Assembly: GCA_049303315.1 (NCBI GenBank)
Contig: JBAQMZ010000013.1
Location: 46,093-110,092, forward strand
Length of the DNA stretch: 64,000 nt
Direction of reading: 5' to 3'
Origin: Methanoperedens sp049303315
GTDB taxonomy: Archaea > Halobacteriota > Methanosarcinia > Methanosarcinales > Methanoperedenaceae
The notes under the pieces were generated by a model. That model was not told where the DNA came from. It saw nothing but the letters and a program-made list of their open reading frames with translations, and searched no databases. Positions 7,871-16,186 of this stretch are shown here, in pieces; the first letter of the stretch is position 1; every line of letters begins with the position of its first letter. A program made the position numbers and the translations under genes.

Positions 7871-10243
7871 TTAAGCCACCACCTTGGATATTCTAACGGC
7901 AGCTTCTTTGTTTCTGGACATGCCTGAGATTTTTTCGGCTTTACCTGGAATTATCCAGCCGTCATGGGTTCCTTTTCCTTTAGCAACGTTACCCAGTGCC
8001 CAATGTCCAAACCCTCGCGGGAAGGCTACAACTTCGGGATGTACGCCATGCGTCAAATGTACTTTTGATTTTATCTTGCCTGTCACTGATTCGATATCTG
8101 CTTCGTCACCTTCAGCCAGACCGAGCTTTTCTGCGGTTTTTGCGTTTATCCAGATGGGGTTACTGCCAAGCATCTCAACCAGCCAGACATTGTTCTGTGT
8201 CCTGGTATGTGTATGCTCCTGCGGCTTCCACGAAACAAAGAAGTATGGGAAATCCGTAGTTGGTCTGTCTTCGGTCTCCGTATACTCTGGCAATGGATTC
8301 AGTCCTTTATCTTTCATCTGCTTGGAGTAAAACTCAAACTTTCGAGACGGTGTATTAAATCCTTTCATCACCACACCGTCTATGCTTACTCCAATTACTG
8401 TGCCACCCTTATCTTTTACAACTCCAGTACTCGGATCAGTCGTGGCTCCAGCCGGCACAGTAACTTTGTCTTTATATTTTTCGTATGTAGTACCTTTTCC
8501 GATCCAGACCGCTCCCGGAAGTTTTTTCAGGTCATCGAGGGTTATCCCTATGCCGCCTTTAATCTTATCGCTGAGATACTGCTCGTATGGCATGTCGAAT
8601 CCTTTAAGTCCCATCTTACTGGCGACTCTCATGAAGAACTCGTACTCAGCTATTCCGTTTATCCACGATTCCACTGTCGGCTGCCTGAGAGACAGGCTCT
8701 GGAATGTTACCCAGTTAGCAGTAATATCGTACCTTTCAAGGTAGTTCGTGCCTGGAATGAGTATATCGGCAAGCTCCCCTGTCTCGCTCATGTGCGTATC
8801 CACCACAACAACAAAGTCCATCTTCTTTATGGCGTCTATGTTTTTCTGTGCATTTGGCACTGACATCGCGAAGTTCTGCATCACAAATACAGCGGCGTGC
8901 GGCTGATATGGCTGCCCTGTGAGCATAGCCTCGCGGGTTTCTATGTATATTCCCGAGCTGTGGGCAAACGGATATTTCTCACCCCTTCCGTCAACCCTCT
9001 TTGCTGTTATCTTGGGCCAATCAGCTAAAGCAGCACGTTTCTTTCCACCTTTTCTGTCAGGGTTCATAATGGTTCCCGGTTTGTCAATCTGCCCAAGAAG
9101 CCCTGCCAGCATTGCAGCAGCTCGACCACCTTCGGTACCATTGGCTTGCTGACCCGGTCCTGACCATACATCAATGACAGCAGGTTTGCTGGCTGCTAAT
9201 TCTCTTGCCAGCCTTCTTATTGTATCAGCAGGCACGCTCGTAATCTTCTCAGCCCACTCAGGCGTTTTGTCTTTTATAAAATCTGAATACTCATTGAAGC
9301 CCACAGTCCATGTGTTAACGAAATCTTTGTCATACAGATTTTCGCCAACAATGACGTTTCCCATTGCGAGCGCCAGCGCACCGTCTGTCCCCGGTCTTAT
9401 AGGAACCCATTCATGTGCCTTTGATGCAGTCTTGCTGAAAACAGGGTCAACAACTACCATTTTTGCACCGTTTTTCACTATGCCGTCCATTATAATGGCA
9501 GGCAGGTGCGCCCACTTGGTAGCATCTAAAGGGTTCCAGCCAAAAAGAAGTATATACTTTGCGTGGGCGAAGTCTCCAACCGGTCGCTCATCCCCCATAG
9601 TAAGTCTAAATGAGGCTTTTCTTGCAACGTCGCAGAGATTTGCATGATTATGGTAGTTGGGCGTTCCAAAAGCTGCGCAGACCTCTGATTGCAGGTCGGT
9701 ATCCAGCGAGTGGTCTTCTCCGAACCATACAAGCGACTCAGCACCGTATTTATCTTTGATTTCAGTCAATTTTGCGGCTACTTCATTTACTGCCTCGTCC
9801 CAAGAGATAGGCTGCCATTTGCCCTCGCCGCGTGCCCCTATCCTTTTCATAGGCGTTTTGATTCTATCAGGGTCATACAGTGATTTGATGCCGCTGTTGC
9901 CTTTAGAACATAATCTTGCGCCGCGCGCTTTTTCTTTTTCAAAGTCAGCAGAGATATTGTGCACACCTATAGGGTTGAAATCATTGGGTTCTATTTTCAC
10001 CACCGTGCCGTCAACCACATGAACTTTTATACCTGACTGACCTCCGCACATATTACATGCAGAATATATCCATTCATCCTGCGGCACACCGGCTCCCCGC
10101 GCAGGCTGTAGAATATCAAGCTCTTTTCCAAGCAATCCGCCACCCGCAGCAAGTGCTGCCAGAGCAGCCGTACCTTTTACGAATGTCCGTCTTGAAATTC
10201 TAACATGCTCCAGATCAGCTAACGTAACTTCTTTTTTGCTCAT
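7871..10243 (-). CDS. Tat-exported molybdopterin oxidoreductase, catalytic subunit
   Basis: A 790-residue member of the DMSO reductase superfamily. A twin-arginine leader (SRRTFVKG at residues 17-24, then an alanine-rich hydrophobic stretch) shows export. The N-terminal cluster site is C63-x2-C66-x3-S70...C112, so the third ligand position is serine instead of the usual cysteine. CSKG at 112-115 carries the conserved lysine between cluster and pterin. HANLC further on probably supplies a cysteine ligand to Mo or W. Substrate is not determined: the overall type resembles polysulfide, thiosulfate, tetrathionate and arsenate reductases. ATG 10243 is chosen for its AGGAGGG ribosome-binding site; it overlaps the cytochrome stop as ATGA. 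The acceptor or donor chain would be the adjacent ferredoxin subunit and cytochrome. Confidence 0.9.
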   Translation of the reverse strand: MSKKEVTLADLEHVRISRRTFVKGTAALAALAAGGGLLGKELDILQPARGAGVPQDEWIYSACNMCGGQSGIKVHVVDGTVVKIEPNDFNPIGVHNISADFEKEKARGARLCSKGNSGIKSLYDPDRIKTPMKRIGARGEGKWQPISWDEAVNEVAAKLTEIKDKYGAESLVWFGEDHSLDTDLQSEVCAAFGTPNYHNHANLCDVARKASFRLTMGDERPVGDFAHAKYILLFGWNPLDATKWAHLPAIIMDGIVKNGAKMVVVDPVFSKTASKAHEWVPIRPGTDGALALAMGNVIVGENLYDKDFVNTWTVGFNEYSDFIKDKTPEWAEKITSVPADTIRRLARELAASKPAVIDVWSGPGQQANGTEGGRAAAMLAGLLGQIDKPGTIMNPDRKGGKKRAALADWPKITAKRVDGRGEKYPFAHSSGIYIETREAMLTGQPYQPHAAVFVMQNFAMSVPNAQKNIDAIKKMDFVVVVDTHMSETGELADILIPGTNYLERYDITANWVTFQSLSLRQPTVESWINGIAEYEFFMRVASKMGLKGFDMPYEQYLSDKIKGGIGITLDDLKKLPGAVWIGKGTTYEKYKDKVTVPAGATTDPSTGVVKDKGGTVIGVSIDGVVMKGFNTPSRKFEFYSKQMKDKGLNPLPEYTETEDRPTTDFPYFFVSWKPQEHTHTRTQNNVWLVEMLGSNPIWINAKTAEKLGLAEGDEADIESVTGKIKSKVHLTHGVHPEVVAFPRGFGHWALGNVAKGKGTHDGWIIPGKAEKISGMSRNKEAAVRISKVVA

Positions 10244-10782
10244 GATGTATTCCCTCCTATGTACCAGGGCGCATTGCCATGGCATTTCAGGCAATCGGTT
10301 GTGGTTATTGAATCAAGATTAACAAAGGCATTAACCCCTTTTGCCTCCATTTTTACCTTATAGTTGGAGTGGCACATCATGCAGTCTTTATTCTTATTTG
10401 CAGGATCCATATTGGTAGAGAATGGGGAATGACATTTAGCACAGAACTCTGTGTCTACCTGTTTGCGCACGGCAGCGGATGATTTTTCATTAAGATCCAC
10501 AGATTTATGACAGGTATTGCATTCAAACTTAAGAAGAGGAGATGTCAAATGAACAACATGCGGCGGTTTTATATCCGCTTTTAAGGATGTTTCCTTGAGT
10601 ACATCGTGACATCCTTTGCATTTATCACTGGATATACTTGCAGCATTAAGATGCAGCGGTATAAGGTTCTCAGCCGGTGTTACTTTCGGCGTGGGTGTGG
10701 GCGCAGTCGGTGGCTTCTCAACACAACCAAGAACGATGCTTATTGTTATAATCAATACTAAAATTATCCACTGTTTTCTCAT
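10240..10782 (-). CDS. Pentaheme c-type cytochrome lipoprotein
   Basis: A 180-residue exported protein with five CxxCH haem sites: CKGCH, CNTCH, CAKCH, CMMCH and CLKCH. The N-terminus MRKQWIILVLIITISIVLGC is a lipoprotein-like signal ending in cysteine, followed by a proline/threonine-rich linker, so it is likely tethered to the outer face of the membrane. The ATG at 10782 is preferred over 10797 because GGAAGGGAAC precedes it. It sits between tatA and the molybdoenzyme, with a four-base overlap to the latter. It is the probable electron partner of that enzyme, replacing the usual quinone-reactive membrane anchor. Confidence 0.9.
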   Translation of the reverse strand: MRKQWIILVLIITISIVLGCVEKPPTAPTPTPKVTPAENLIPLHLNAASISSDKCKGCHDVLKETSLKADIKPPHVVHLTSPLLKFECNTCHKSVDLNEKSSAAVRKQVDTEFCAKCHSPFSTNMDPANKNKDCMMCHSNYKVKMEAKGVNAFVNLDSITTTDCLKCHGNAPWYIGGNTS

Positions 10783-10799
10783 AATGTTCCCTTCCAAAT

Positions 10800-10982
10800 T
10801 TAATCTTTAATTGAACTCTTATTATTTTCCATAGCATTAACTTCTTTTTCCGATTCGATTCTTGCCTTCTTGAATTCGCCTGCGGCTTTTCCCATAGAGC
10901 GTGCAAGTTCGGGAAGCTTGCTTGCCCCAACAAGCAGCAGAACAACAGCAATGACTATTAACAACTCCTGTGTTCCGATCAC
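10800..10982 (-). CDS. tatA: Twin-arginine translocase TatA/E-type subunit
   Basis: A 60-residue protein with one N-terminal membrane helix followed by the amphipathic segment GASKLPELARSMGKAAGEFKKA, the hallmark of TatA/TatE. It forms the protein-conducting part of the Tat pathway for folded, cofactor-bearing proteins. It is the first gene of the operon encoding a Tat-dependent molybdoenzyme, which suggests that it is made together with its cargo. Two more tatA-like genes occur at 49877-50498; no tatC is seen in the window. Confidence 0.93.
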   Translation of the reverse strand: MIGTQELLIVIAVVLLLVGASKLPELARSMGKAAGEFKKARIESEKEVNAMENNKSSIKD

Positions 10983-11073
10983 AAAACAACATCCTCAAAA
11001 TATAGTATATTATCGGTATGTATATAATAGTTTCCAGCCGTTCAAGTAATTGTCGAGTTACGGGTAAAAACCT
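10983..11073. promoter_or_regulatory. Divergent promoter region between tatA and moeA
   Basis: Ninety-one bases separate the two divergent operons. The region is AT-rich with TATA-like stretches (TATAGTATATTA at about 10999-11010 and TATATAATAG at about 11020-11029), one of which can serve each direction. No convincing inverted-repeat operator was found. Sharing one short region would let molybdoenzyme and molybdenum-cofactor genes be expressed together; that is inference. Confidence 0.45.
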
Positions 11074-12246
11074 ATGATACCGTTACATACTGCAATAGCA
11101 AAGATGCAGGAGCTTAAAAGCAAGTATTACTTCAGGCGTGAATCCGAACACGTCCATCTAAATGATTCCGTAGGAAGAGAACTCAGTGAAACTATTTTTG
11201 CTCATTCCATATCGCCTGAATTCGATATAGCAGCAATGGATGGATTTGCCGTTCGTTGCGAAGACAGAAATCCATTGAAAATATCAGGCAGGGTATATGC
11301 GGGCGATAGGATTAGAGAAATAAAAAGCAAAGAAGCCATAGCAATAGCAACAGGCGCTTTACTTCCGCAAAGTGCGGACGCTGTGTTGAAGTTGGAGGAT
11401 GCAGAGGTTAAAGGAGACCTTTTATACGGCAAAAAGTTAAAAAAATGGGAAAACGTGTTCCGTGCAGGTTCTGATTACAGGGCAGGGGACAAGATTTTTG
11501 AGAAAAATCACCGAATAATGCCCCAGAGCGCTGCTCTTTTATATAGCCTTGGTATCGAAAAAGTACCTGTATATAAAAAGATCAGGGCAGGCATAATCTC
11601 GACAGGTACAGAGATTCATAATGGGATGATAAAAAATACCAACGCGATGCTATTACAGGGCTTCATGAAGGAACTGGGCTGCGCGTCCGAATTCATTGGT
11701 ACTGTGCCAGACGACTATGATAAAACAAAGAAAATGCTGTTGCAAGCCTCCGAAAAATATGACGTTGTATTTACTACAGGTGGCGTTTCAGTTGGTGAGC
11801 GGGATTATGTTGCAGACATAATTGCCGAAACGGGTGAAATTATATTCCACAGGGTTGCAGTCCGACCGGGGAAACCAATCGCTGTGGGAATAATCAACGA
11901 TACGCCCGTATTCAGCCTTCCGGGTAAGCCCACCGGAGCATTTGCAGCTCTTGAAATTGTGGTTCGCAGTTATTTCACAGATATACCCAGAGCCACGCGC
12001 AAGCTCACGATAAATGAGGACGTGGTTCTGCAAGAAAAAGGTTTTAATTATATATTGTTCGTAAAAATAGCACAAAACATAGCAAACACCATGGGGTATA
12101 AGAATTCGGATATGAACCTGTTTGAGAAGGATTACGAGACAGCGATCATTTCATCATCCCCACGCTCTACCATCGTGGATGGATATGTTGTAACAGACAG
12201 GGATATTAAAAAAGGCGAGCTGGTTGAAGTCCATCTATTCAGTTAG
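11074..12246 (+). CDS. moeA: Molybdopterin molybdotransferase MoeA
   Basis: A 390-residue protein matching MoeA, which inserts molybdate (or tungstate) into adenylylated molybdopterin. Diagnostic segments are DIAAMDGFAVR, ATGALLPQSADAV, the MogA-like fold motif TTGGVSVGERDY with ISTGTE before it, and FSLPGKPTGAFAAL in the C-terminal half. It begins the plus-strand operon opposite the exported molybdoenzyme and is followed by a MOT1-type transporter and an FmdE-like protein. The position supports a dedicated cofactor-supply role. MogA/MoaB itself is not in the window. Confidence 0.93.
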   Translation: MIPLHTAIAKMQELKSKYYFRRESEHVHLNDSVGRELSETIFAHSISPEFDIAAMDGFAVRCEDRNPLKISGRVYAGDRIREIKSKEAIAIATGALLPQSADAVLKLEDAEVKGDLLYGKKLKKWENVFRAGSDYRAGDKIFEKNHRIMPQSAALLYSLGIEKVPVYKKIRAGIISTGTEIHNGMIKNTNAMLLQGFMKELGCASEFIGTVPDDYDKTKKMLLQASEKYDVVFTTGGVSVGERDYVADIIAETGEIIFHRVAVRPGKPIAVGIINDTPVFSLPGKPTGAFAALEIVVRSYFTDIPRATRKLTINEDVVLQEKGFNYILFVKIAQNIANTMGYKNSDMNLFEKDYETAIISSSPRSTIVDGYVVTDRDIKKGELVEVHLFS

Positions 12247-12295
12247 GAGAACGAGGAATAAAAAGTTCTACGGAAGCATTATCAAACAATAATAT

Positions 12296-13462
12296 ATGAA
12301 AAAAATAAATTTCGAACACCTGAACATACGGTTCGATAGAAATGAAATAGCAGGTTCACTTGGAGATATGGGTATATTTATCGTATTTTTAGTTGGTGTT
12401 GTGACTATTTCAGGTATGAATCCTTCTCCGATACTGGTGTTTAGTGGAATTTTTAATATATTCAACGGCTTCATGTTTGGACTGCCAATGGCGATTCAAC
12501 CCATGAAAGCCATAGGAATCATAGCAATCTCCAATAAATTGCCTTCCACAACCATAATCGCTGCCGGTTTTTTGATGGGATTAATTATACTTGTGTTATC
12601 CATGACCAGAGTCATTTCAAAAATAAATAATTACGTGCCTAATTGTGTGGTTCGCGGAATCCAGCTTGGTCTTGGGCTGATATTTTTAAAAACTGGTGCA
12701 GACTTGATAATAGCCACTGGAAACTGGTCTGGATATGATAGCTATTTTACTGCATTGCTTGCGGCTGTTGCAGGATTTTTACTGCTCAATAATAGAAAAA
12801 TCCCGGCTGCACTGGTTATTTTTTGCATCGGCATTTTATTAATGCTTCCCAATTTTAAATCTTCTATCTCACCAGATCTTTATTCTCCCATGATATTTAT
12901 TCCTGACATAAGCTCGTTTTTATCAGCATCGTATCTGATGGTGATTCCACAGCTTCCTCTTACAATCCTCAATTCCATGATTGCAACTGCGGCACTTGTA
13001 AAAGATTATTATCCGGAACAGGCAGGAAGGGCAAACATAGATAAAATCGGTTTCAGTATGGGTCTCATGAATCTTCTTACCACACCATTCGGCGCGATGC
13101 CCATGTGCCACGGCGCCGGCGGACTGGCTGCCCAGCATAGATTCGGGGCGCGCACCGGGGGTTCTGTTGTATTTTTGGGCATTGTTAAATTACTGCTTGG
13201 ACTGTTTTTCGGAGGCTCGGTGCTGCTACTTTCCAAATCATATCCTGTTAGCATACTGGGAACTATGATAATATTTGGAGGATTGGAGCTTGCAACTCAT
13301 ATAAAAGGTGTGACAGCGCACAAAGAAATGATTGTCATGCTGCTTGTAGCAGGCACTTCTTTTACAGTTAACATGGCATTCGGATTCCTCGTGGGCATGA
13401 TACTTTCATATTACTGGAAGTTCAACAGCCACGATTATATAAAACAGGAGATACATGGATAA
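12296..13462 (+). CDS. MOT1-family (SulP-like) molybdate/sulfate transporter
   Basis: A 388-residue membrane protein with about ten helices. The family signatures are NEIAGSLGDMGIFIVFLVG near the N-terminus, the paired motif LPMAIQPMKAIG, and TPFGAMPMCHGAGGLAAQ in the C-terminal half; these match the MOT1 molybdate transporters within the SulP superfamily. It should import molybdate into the cytoplasm. It stands between moeA and an FmdE-like gene and overlaps the latter by eight bases, so translation is probably coupled. Sulfate as substrate cannot be excluded from sequence, but the context favours molybdate. Confidence 0.85.
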   Translation: MKKINFEHLNIRFDRNEIAGSLGDMGIFIVFLVGVVTISGMNPSPILVFSGIFNIFNGFMFGLPMAIQPMKAIGIIAISNKLPSTTIIAAGFLMGLIILVLSMTRVISKINNYVPNCVVRGIQLGLGLIFLKTGADLIIATGNWSGYDSYFTALLAAVAGFLLLNNRKIPAALVIFCIGILLMLPNFKSSISPDLYSPMIFIPDISSFLSASYLMVIPQLPLTILNSMIATAALVKDYYPEQAGRANIDKIGFSMGLMNLLTTPFGAMPMCHGAGGLAAQHRFGARTGGSVVFLGIVKLLLGLFFGGSVLLLSKSYPVSILGTMIIFGGLELATHIKGVTAHKEMIVMLLVAGTSFTVNMAFGFLVGMILSYYWKFNSHDYIKQEIHG

Positions 13463-14018
13463 AAAAATCGTAAACCTTGCAATAGAGCTTCACGGTCACC
13501 TGGCGCCCGGTATTGCTCTTGGATTAAGGATGAGCGAGCTTGCACTCTCGCGATTGAACGCCAGAAAAGGGGATAAGCATCTTATCGGGATATCCGAAAC
13601 CGCACGCTGCCTTGCAGATGCCATGCAGGCTGCAACGGGCTGCACTCTCGGGCATGGGAATGCCTGTGTTGAGGACTACGGGAAGCTTGCCATTACCATA
13701 GGAGATGTGAGAACAAAAAAAGGCGTGCGTGTGGCACTTAAGGAAGGTGCGAACATGCACTACTCTCTTATGAATAAATGGATGATGCGGCTTGGGAAAC
13801 CCACCCATGAGGAAGAAGAGATACTGGGTATGCAACTGCTTACTCTGGATAGTTCATATTTTTTAATCCAGAATGTTGAGATTAAAAAGAACCAAAGTTT
13901 CGAGAAATCCGACATAGTCAGATGCACTAAATGCAATGAATTAATCCCGCAAAGCCTGTTAATAACGGGAGAAGATTATTGTAAAGCATGCGGCGGCCTG
14001 GCATATTACGAATTATAA
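13455..14018 (+). CDS. FmdE-family protein with C-terminal zinc ribbon
   Basis: A 187-residue protein. Residues 1-130 form the FmdE domain with HGHLAPGIALGLRM, the cysteine segment ARCLADAMQAATGCTLGHGN and YGKLAIT. The C-terminus carries CTKCNELIP...CKACGG, a four-cysteine zinc ribbon. FmdE was named after an extra protein of molybdenum formylmethanofuran dehydrogenase, but many homologues lie in molybdenum-cofactor and metal contexts and their function is not settled. Here it is fused in an operon to molybdate uptake and moeA, which suggests a role in Mo enzyme maturation rather than as a structural subunit. Confidence 0.85.
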   Translation: MDKKIVNLAIELHGHLAPGIALGLRMSELALSRLNARKGDKHLIGISETARCLADAMQAATGCTLGHGNACVEDYGKLAITIGDVRTKKGVRVALKEGANMHYSLMNKWMMRLGKPTHEEEEILGMQLLTLDSSYFLIQNVEIKKNQSFEKSDIVRCTKCNELIPQSLLITGEDYCKACGGLAYYEL

Positions 14019-14104
14019 GAAATAATTCTTTTAAAAAATTCTCTTAATAATCCTTATCTTTCAGATATCTATGTGTGTAAAATGTGCTTTTCTTCACACT
14101 TTAT

Positions 14105-14191
14105 TATAAATCCATGTGAATCCCGTTGGCCATGTATCTAGGAGAAAAACGGTATTGAAACCTAGTGCACGAGGAAACTGAGGTATTATTT
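14105..14191 (+). promoter_or_regulatory. Leader of the PstS-like gene with a possible stem-loop and ribosome-binding site
   Basis: Upstream of the ATG at 14192 a short complementary pair, CTAGG at 14138-14142 and CCTAG at 14161-14165, encloses an 18-base loop. CTGAGGT at 14178-14184 is a good Shine-Dalgarno sequence for the ATG at 14192. An earlier ATG at 14165 lies inside the stem and lacks a ribosome-binding site, so it is rejected as the start. No known riboswitch class was recognised. Confidence 0.35.
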
Positions 14192-15058
14192 ATGAAAAAA
14201 CAATTAGTGGTTATGCTTTTCCTGATCATTGCTGTCATTGCGGCAGGATGCATAGGAGGCACCACAAAAACCATAAAACAGCAATCAGAACTATCTGGCG
14301 TTCTGAAGCTTGACGGGTCAACAACCGTCTATCCGATAGCAAAAACAGCTGCGGAAGAGTTTATGAAACTCCACCCGCAAGTTACTATCGATGTACAGCA
14401 AAGCTCCACAGGTGAAGGGCTTGTAAAATTCCTGGCAGGCGAGACTGACATCTCGGATGCAACACGAGCGCCTAAGGATCAGGAGTATGCAGATGCAAAG
14501 AAAAAGGGCATGGGACTTCATATGACCATTATATCAAATGATGCCGTTGGTATAATCGTACACCCGAGCAACCCAATTTCTGACCTGACAACAGCACAGT
14601 TAAAAGCCATCTACTTTGATGGAACGATAACCGACTGGAGTCAGCTCACAAACGGCACAAAGAAGGGTAAAATAAAAATATACAATACAGACCCTAAAAT
14701 ATCTGGAACTGCCGAGCTATATAATACTAAAATAGCGGGTAATGCGGAGAAGCCCTACGTCAACGGCTCGACAATAATACATCCGACCCCCAAGATGATA
14801 CCCACAATAAGGGATGACCCTGATGGTATCGCCTATACACCGGTGAACTGGATAAATAGCGATGTCAAGACCGTGAAGGTTAACGGCGTAGCCCCAACAC
14901 AGAAAACAATCCTTGATACATCATACTTGCTGTCAAGAAAGATGTATATGATAACCGATGGGGCGCCCAATGGACTTAAAAGAGAATTTATAAGTTTCAT
15001 TTTAAGCGGACAGGGACAGAGCATTGTCCAGAAAGAAGGATTCATTCCTGTAACGTGA
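14192..15058 (+). CDS. PstS-like phosphate-type solute-binding lipoprotein
   Basis: A 288-residue exported binding protein. The N-terminus MKKQLVVMLFLIIAVIAAGC is a lipoprotein signal with the lipobox cysteine at residue 20. The mature part starts with LDGSTTVYPIAKTAAEEF and contains QQSSTGEGLVKFLAGETDIS and SNDAVGIIVHPSNP, matching the PstS family, whose Ser/Thr loops bind phosphate. No pstC, pstA or pstB genes follow; instead a HAMP-domain sensor starts 12 bases later. It may thus report ligand binding to that membrane protein instead of feeding a transporter. Ligand identity as phosphate is likely from the family, not proven. Confidence 0.85.
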   Translation: MKKQLVVMLFLIIAVIAAGCIGGTTKTIKQQSELSGVLKLDGSTTVYPIAKTAAEEFMKLHPQVTIDVQQSSTGEGLVKFLAGETDISDATRAPKDQEYADAKKKGMGLHMTIISNDAVGIIVHPSNPISDLTTAQLKAIYFDGTITDWSQLTNGTKKGKIKIYNTDPKISGTAELYNTKIAGNAEKPYVNGSTIIHPTPKMIPTIRDDPDGIAYTPVNWINSDVKTVKVNGVAPTQKTILDTSYLLSRKMYMITDGAPNGLKREFISFILSGQGQSIVQKEGFIPVT

Positions 15059-15069
15059 GGCGATAAACA

Positions 15070-15879
15070 ATGAAAATAATGTATAAATTAATGAGCGGAT
15101 TCATACTGCTTGTCCTGTTATTCTCAATAGCAGGAGCTACAGTCATTTCAAACCTGAAAGTAATAGAGACTGTGAATACACAGGTCGGCAGCGACTTCGC
15201 AATAAACCAGTATGCAACCAATTATGAGAGAGGGGCTGGAAAAGTGCAGGTTGGAACTTACCTTTATTCTCAGGGCAGCCAGGCAATGGGCAAGCAACTG
15301 ATTGATGAAGGAAAAGATGCCATGGCACAGAACAGGGATAACCTTAAGAATATCATGAAAGACGAAGCCGCAATAAAGGAGCTTGGCGAGATAGAAAGAA
15401 TTGAAAACCTTGCAATGGAAGCATCAGACGGGGTGGTTTCAAGGGTGAACAATCCGGATAAAGACGCAAGTATACAGGAAAAACATCTTAAACAGGACAT
15501 GCATTTCCTGGAAGCGAGAGTAGATGCGCTGAACCTCAAGCTTGGTACTTTCGTTGACAAGACCCAGGAAGAGACGTCATCATCCCTTAAAGTGGCACAG
15601 GAGAGCGGAAATCGAACGACCAGTGTAACAATCTATGCAATTGTGCTATCGTTATTGATCGCTCTTGTTGTTTCGTTCGTAGTGGCCAAGAAGATAACCG
15701 ACCCGGTAAAGCAACTTACCAATGTTGCCAACAAGGTTAGTAAAGGGGACATGACAGAGAAGGTCGAAGTGTCATCTTCTGATGAGATTGGAGACCTGGC
15801 AGAGTCTTTCAAACGCATGATAAATGCCTTTAAAGTGATGGAAGCTATGAGCAAAGAAGAAAGCGCTCCAAAAGGGTGA
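15070..15879 (+). CDS. HAMP-domain membrane sensor lacking an output domain
   Basis: A 269-residue protein. An N-terminal membrane helix (about residues 5-25) is followed by a 165-residue helical extracytoplasmic domain resembling the four-helix-bundle ligand domain of chemoreceptors, a second membrane helix (about 193-212, LLIALVVSFVVAKKI) and a HAMP linker (PVKQLTNVANKVSKGDMTEKVE...DEIGDLAESFKRM). The protein ends about 15 residues after HAMP, so it has no methyl-accepting, kinase or cyclase domain. GAGGCGATAA gives a good ribosome-binding site. It lies between the PstS-like protein and a small soluble protein; these could be input and output partners, which is inference. Confidence 0.85.
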   Translation: MKIMYKLMSGFILLVLLFSIAGATVISNLKVIETVNTQVGSDFAINQYATNYERGAGKVQVGTYLYSQGSQAMGKQLIDEGKDAMAQNRDNLKNIMKDEAAIKELGEIERIENLAMEASDGVVSRVNNPDKDASIQEKHLKQDMHFLEARVDALNLKLGTFVDKTQEETSSSLKVAQESGNRTTSVTIYAIVLSLLIALVVSFVVAKKITDPVKQLTNVANKVSKGDMTEKVEVSSSDEIGDLAESFKRMINAFKVMEAMSKEESAPKG

Positions 15880-15885
15880 TCAAGA

Positions 15886-16110
15886 ATGGCAATAAGTGAT
15901 CAGGTCATTAAGATATTGGCTGAGGATATGGGTCCGTCAGCCCTTCCTTTCCTGGAGAGACAATGCAAGTTCCATCTCAATAAAGAGCCTGCAAGACTCA
16001 CGAATTCGGATATTGAGGAACTGGCAAAATGGGTTCAAATAAGCTCAAAGTTAACACTTGGAGACGATATTGCGAATAAGTTAAAGACAAAGGTTCTGGC
16101 TCTTAAATAA
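15886..16110 (+). CDS. Small conserved-looking helical protein, function unknown
   Basis: A 74-residue protein without recognised domain. It is predicted mostly helical (ISDQVIKILAEDMG, DIEELAKWVQISSKL, DDIANKLKTKVLA), with a single cysteine in ERQCKFHL and no signal or membrane segment. It begins six bases after the HAMP sensor stop, with GGTGATC as ribosome-binding site, and is followed by a strong terminator, so it is the last gene of the PstS-HAMP operon. The tight linkage suggests that it acts with the output-less sensor in the cytoplasm. Confidence 0.6.
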   Translation: MAISDQVIKILAEDMGPSALPFLERQCKFHLNKEPARLTNSDIEELAKWVQISSKLTLGDDIANKLKTKVLALK

Positions 16111-16127
16111 AGCAAATTGATTCAAAT

Positions 16128-16170
16128 GTTCTCCCGCAGATAAAGCTGTGGGAGAACCTATTTTTTAAGG
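16128..16170 (+). terminator. Hairpin terminator closing the PstS-HAMP operon
   Basis: GTTCTCCCGCAG at 16128-16139 pairs with CTGTGGGAGAAC at 16146-16157, a 12-base-pair stem with one G-U pair and a six-base loop, followed by the T-run CTATTTTTT. It lies between a plus-strand and a minus-strand gene and could serve both directions. Confidence 0.75.
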
Positions 16171-16186
16171 TATATTCAATAGTTCA

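Noticed and set aside
14105..14191. Known riboswitch ahead of the PstS-like gene
   Set aside because: Only a five-base stem could be drawn and no conserved core of a known class was recognised.
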